This document shows, piece after piece, positions 6,305 to 9,033 of a DNA stretch of 9,033 nt (positions are counted from its first letter, which is position 1; every line of letters begins with the position of its first letter). The stretch spans positions 1-9,033 of the forward strand of contig CALZMA010000028.1 in assembly GCA_945788445.1 (NCBI GenBank). Reading direction: 5' to 3'. The position numbers and the translations under genes were made by a program. Below the pieces are notes generated by a model. That model was given only the letters and a program-made list of their open reading frames with translations, was not told where the DNA came from and did no database searches. The DNA is from an uncultured Bacteroidales bacterium (GTDB lineage Bacteria; Bacteroidota; Bacteroidia; Bacteroidales; Bacteroidaceae).

Positions 6305-6312
6305 CAAAGATA
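6305..6312 (-). promoter_or_regulatory. -7 box of the HU/small protein/rng transcript
   Basis: On the minus strand the sequence reads TATCTTTG, a full match to the Bacteroidetes -7 consensus TAnnTTTG. It lies 110 bases ahead of the HU start codon. No convincing TTTG element is visible near -33. A start near 6299 would give a leader of roughly 100 bases. Confidence 0.65.
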
Positions 6313-6347
6313 GGTTTTTCGTTTGATTTATAGAAGAAATGCGGCAT

Positions 6348-6372
6348 TTTTGCGCAACTTCTTGCTGCAAAA
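6348..6372. repeat. Inverted repeat upstream of the HU promoter
   Basis: TTTTGCGCAA (6348-6357), the loop CTTC and TTGC-T-GCAAAA (6362-6372) make a 10-bp palindrome with one bulged T. It sits about 35-60 bases upstream of the -7 box, in an AT-rich block. Neither strand has a T-run after it, so it is not a typical terminator for rpiB. A protein-binding site or a simple 3'-end hairpin for rpiB mRNA are both possible. Confidence 0.4.
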
Positions 6373-6426
6373 GTGTTTGCCGGCGGTTTCTTCCGGGTAG
6401 CCCAGTAGGGTACAGTCCTTCAGTAT

Positions 6427-6861
6427 TTATTTCACGGGGATTTTCTCGATGCGGCGAATGTGCCGTCCGCCCTCGAAGTCCGTGTTGAGAAATTCGTCCA
6501 TGATGGCGCGTGCCGTTTCGGTCGAGATGTAGCGTCCGGGCATGGCCAGCACGTTCGCGTCGTTGTGGAGGCGCGTCATGTGGGCAATCTCGGGGTCCCA
6601 TACCAGTGCGGCGCGGATACCCTGGTGCTTGTTGAGCGTCATGGAGATGCCCTCTCCGCTGCCGCAGATGGCAATGCCCTTTTCCACCTCGCCGCCTTCG
6701 ATGCCGCGAGCCAGTGCATGGGCAAAGTCGGGGTAATCGCAGCTGTCGGTAGAGTAAGTGCCATAGTCCTTGAAGGAGAGGCCCTTCTCTTCGAGATATT
6801 GAATGACGAACTGTTTCAGTTCAAAACCTGCGTGGTCGCAGGCCAAGCCGATATTTTCCAT
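6427..6861 (-). CDS. rpiB: Ribose-5-phosphate isomerase B
   Basis: The 144-residue protein has the RpiB length and interconverts ribose 5-phosphate and ribulose 5-phosphate in the cytoplasm. Motifs in order: LACDHAGFELK (6-16) with Asp9 and His10, DYPDFA (42-47), GIAICGSGEGISMTLNK (62-78) with the catalytic-base cysteine at 66, GIRAAL (81-86), RLHNDANVL (97-105) with the phosphate/ring-opening histidine region, and GGRHIRR (131-137) for phosphate binding. The related LacA/LacB and allose-phosphate isomerases share the fold. The intact Cys66 and the adjacent tkt gene favour RpiB. It starts 24 bases after the tkt stop with no terminator or promoter between, so the two are very likely one operon. 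The region after its stop shows no strong terminator. Confidence 0.95.
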   Translation of the reverse strand: MENIGLACDHAGFELKQFVIQYLEEKGLSFKDYGTYSTDSCDYPDFAHALARGIEGGEVEKGIAICGSGEGISMTLNKHQGIRAALVWDPEIAHMTRLHNDANVLAMPGRYISTETARAIMDEFLNTDFEGGRHIRRIEKIPVK

Positions 6862-6885
6862 ATTAGAGCGTTTGTGCGGGGCGGA

Positions 6886-8922
6886 TTAGTGGGTTTCCAA
6901 GTAAGCGAGCACTTCGTTGCGGATGTTTTCGGCCGTGTAGCCCAGCTTCTCGTCGAGCACCTTGTAGGGCGCGCTGAAGCCGAAGCTCTCCAGGCCGTAC
7001 ACCTTGCCGTTCGTGCCGACGAGGCCCTCGAAGGTCACGGGCAGGCCCGCCGTGAGGCCGAAAATCTTGCCGCCCGTCGGCAGCAGGGATTCCTGGTAAG
7101 CCTTGTCCTGGCGGCGGAAGAGGCCCTCGCTCGGACAGCTCACCACGCGCGCCTTGATGTTGTTCTCCTCGCGCAGCAGGGCAGCGGTGTCGGCCAGCGT
7201 GCTCACTTCCGAGCCCGAGGCCACGAGGATTACGTCGGGGTTCGCCTCGCTCACCACCTCGTAGGCACCGCGTTCCACGCCCGCCTTGTAGTTCGTGTCG
7301 GCGGGCAGGTCCTTCACGTTCTGGCGGCTGAAGATGAGCGCCGTCGGCGTGTCCATGTTCTCCATGGCCATGCGCCAGCACTCCGTCGTGGCGTGGACGT
7401 CGCAGGGACGGAACACACGCACGCTGTCGCGGCCGCTGTGGTTCTTCATCTTTTCCATGAGGCGGATTTGAGCCTCCTGTTCCACGGGCTCGTGGGTCGG
7501 GCCGTCCTCACCCACGCGGAAGGCGTCGTGGGTCCACACGAACTTCACGGGAATTTCCATGAGGGCGGCCATGCGGATGGCAGGCTTCATATAGTCGGAG
7601 AAGACGAAGAAGGTGCCCATCGCCGTGATGATACCCCCGTGGAGCATCATGCCGATGCAGACGCAGGCCATCGTCAGTTCCGAAACACCCGACTGCAGGA
7701 AACCGCCGGCAAAGTTCGTGCGGGTGATTTCCGTAGTGTGGGCCATGAAGCCGTCCGTCTTGTCCGAGTTGCAGAGGTCGGCCGAGGAGACAATCATGTT
7801 GGGCACATATTCCGAGAGCAGCGCCAGGCAGGCCGAGGAACCGTTGCGGGTCGGGGAGTTCGGCTTCTGCTCGATGGTTTCCCAGGGGATTTGGGGCAGG
7901 CGGCCGGCCATCCAGTCGTTGAGCAGAGCGGCCTTTTCGGGGTTAGCCTCTTCCCAGGCCTTCTCTTCGGCCTTGCGGGCGGCCACGGTTTCGCGCAGTT
8001 CAGCCTTGCGCTCCTCATACATCGCAGCCACTTCGGGACGGATCACGAACGGGTTTTCGGGGTCAGCGCCGAGGTTCTTGATGGTGTTCACGTACGCCTC
8101 GCCGCCGAGGGGAGCGCCGTGGGTCTTGCAGTTGCGTTCGTACGAGGTGTTGTCCGCCTTGCGGCAGCCCTTGCCCATCACGCAGTGGCCGATGATGAGC
8201 GTGGGGCGGTTTTCCTCCTCGTTGGCAGCCTTCAGCGCGGCGCGGATTTGTTCCGCATCGTTGCCGTCGATTTCCAGCACGTTCCAGTTCCAGGCGCGGT
8301 ACTTCATGCCCGTGTCCTCCGAAATCACTGCGGCCGTTTCGGTCGAGAGCTGGATTTCGTTGGCGTCGAAGAACATGATGAGGTTGTTCAGCCCCAGGTG
8401 TCCCGCCATGCGGCCTGCGCCCTGCGAGATTTCCTCCTGCACGCCGCCGTCCGAAATGTAGGCATAGATTTTTTCCTTGTTGAAGCCCGGGTTGCCCGTG
8501 CGTGCGTAGAGCGCCTTGGCGGCGATGGCAGCGCCCACGGCGTAGGTGTGTCCCTGTCCGAGCGGACCGCTGGTGTTCTCTATGCCGCGTTCAAAGCAGA
8601 CCTCGGGGTGTCCCGGGGTGGGGGAGCCCCACTGGCGGAACTGCTTCAGTTCCTCAATGGTATAGTTGCCGATGAGGGCCAATTGCGAATACAGCATGGG
8701 CGACATGTGGCCGGGGTCCAGGAAGAAGCGGTCGCGGCAGCGCCAAGTGGCATCTTCGGGGTCGAAGTTCAGAAATTCGGAATAGAGCACATTGATAAAG
8801 TCGGCTCCGCCCATGGCTCCGCCGGGGTGACCGGACTTCGCGCGTTCAACCATACTTGCAGCCAAAACACGGATGTTGTCGGCCGCAAGATTCATGAGTT
8901 CTTTAGAGTGAACAGTAGACAT
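6886..8922 (-). CDS. tkt: Transketolase
   Basis: The 678-residue protein is a full-length transketolase. It transfers two-carbon units between ketose and aldose phosphates, using thiamine diphosphate and a divalent cation, in the non-oxidative pentose phosphate pathway. N-terminal PP domain: His32 in SGHPGG, PGHMSP (70-75), GPLGQG (119-124), and the cofactor/metal site SDGGVQEE (157-164) through DANE (186-189). The first position of the usual GDG motif is serine here. His268 sits in the conserved KTHGAPLG stretch. Pyrimidine domain: the cofactor-activating glutamate is Glu415 in SGVSELTMAC, and GEDGPTHEP (471-479) carries the substrate histidine. A C-terminal domain follows from about 540. 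The ATG at 8922 gives MSTVHSKELMNLAADNIR, a normal transketolase N-terminus. It is the first gene of an operon with rpiB, preceded by a consensus -7 box. Confidence 0.97.
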   Translation of the reverse strand: MSTVHSKELMNLAADNIRVLAASMVERAKSGHPGGAMGGADFINVLYSEFLNFDPEDATWRCRDRFFLDPGHMSPMLYSQLALIGNYTIEELKQFRQWGSPTPGHPEVCFERGIENTSGPLGQGHTYAVGAAIAAKALYARTGNPGFNKEKIYAYISDGGVQEEISQGAGRMAGHLGLNNLIMFFDANEIQLSTETAAVISEDTGMKYRAWNWNVLEIDGNDAEQIRAALKAANEEENRPTLIIGHCVMGKGCRKADNTSYERNCKTHGAPLGGEAYVNTIKNLGADPENPFVIRPEVAAMYEERKAELRETVAARKAEEKAWEEANPEKAALLNDWMAGRLPQIPWETIEQKPNSPTRNGSSACLALLSEYVPNMIVSSADLCNSDKTDGFMAHTTEITRTNFAGGFLQSGVSELTMACVCIGMMLHGGIITAMGTFFVFSDYMKPAIRMAALMEIPVKFVWTHDAFRVGEDGPTHEPVEQEAQIRLMEKMKNHSGRDSVRVFRPCDVHATTECWRMAMENMDTPTALIFSRQNVKDLPADTNYKAGVERGAYEVVSEANPDVILVASGSEVSTLADTAALLREENNIKARVVSCPSEGLFRRQDKAYQESLLPTGGKIFGLTAGLPVTFEGLVGTNGKVYGLESFGFSAPYKVLDEKLGYTAENIRNEVLAYLETH

Positions 8923-8970
8923 TGCTATATTCGTTTAATTTTTTTGGTGAGGCTGAATGATTTATGGCCG

Positions 8971-8978
8971 CAAAGATA
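8971..8978 (-). promoter_or_regulatory. -7 box of the tkt-rpiB operon
   Basis: The minus strand reads TATCTTTG, a full match to the Bacteroidetes -7 consensus, 48 bases ahead of the tkt ATG. A start just downstream gives a leader of about 40 bases, A-rich next to the ATG and without a Shine-Dalgarno sequence. The expected TTTG near -33 is not evident. Confidence 0.7.
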
Positions 8979-9033
8979 CAAATATTCTTCATACCGAGGG
9001 CTTCTTGCCTCCATTTTGTATAGGGAAAGGGGG

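Noticed and set aside
7613..8461. 282-codon open frame antisense to tkt
   Set aside because: It is the Ser/Ala/Pro-rich complement of the transketolase codons, with no motif.

Overview
The window looks like a chromosomal housekeeping segment from a GC-rich member of the Bacteroidales (Bacteroidetes), probably Bacteroidaceae or Prevotellaceae. The reasons are: the DUF2520/KdsC/Maf gene order, a DUF3127 protein, the HU / tiny basic protein / RNase G order, the tkt-rpiB pair, A-rich leaders without Shine-Dalgarno sequences, and -7 boxes of the Bacteroidetes type (TAnnTTTG). The assignment to family is inference; the phylum and order rest on several independent gene families. There are no mobile elements, tRNA or rRNA genes, or CRISPR arrays.

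Left part, plus strand (1-2560): the window opens inside a gene whose product joins a DUF2520 Rossmann-type protein to a KdsC phosphatase in one reading frame. It is followed by maf (nucleotide pyrophosphatase) and by an unrecognised lipoprotein with an acidic surface-export-like signal, and it closes on a strong terminator.

Middle part, minus strand (2617-5649, read right to left): rng (RNase G/E family) ends in a terminator. Then a DUF3127 OB-fold protein with an SSB-like acidic tail has its own promoter and terminator. Last comes mtgA, a monofunctional peptidoglycan glycosyltransferase that converges on the lipoprotein gene.

Right part, minus strand (5773-8922): tkt and rpiB form a two-gene non-oxidative pentose phosphate operon. 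Next, an HU-family gene, a 29-codon gene for an extremely basic mS38/bS22-like (AURKAIP1/COX24) protein, and rng lie in series. A large stem-loop separates the tiny gene from rng.

No wholly new multi-gene system is evident. The points most worth a second look are the DUF2520-KdsC fusion, the tiny ribosomal-type gene before RNase G with the stem-loop between them, the SSB-like tail on the DUF3127 protein, the G-free heptad repeat in the lipoprotein leader, and the unrecognised lipoprotein itself. No gene-free stretch exceeds 300 bases; the longest (3802-4062, 6196-6426) hold the promoters and terminators listed.
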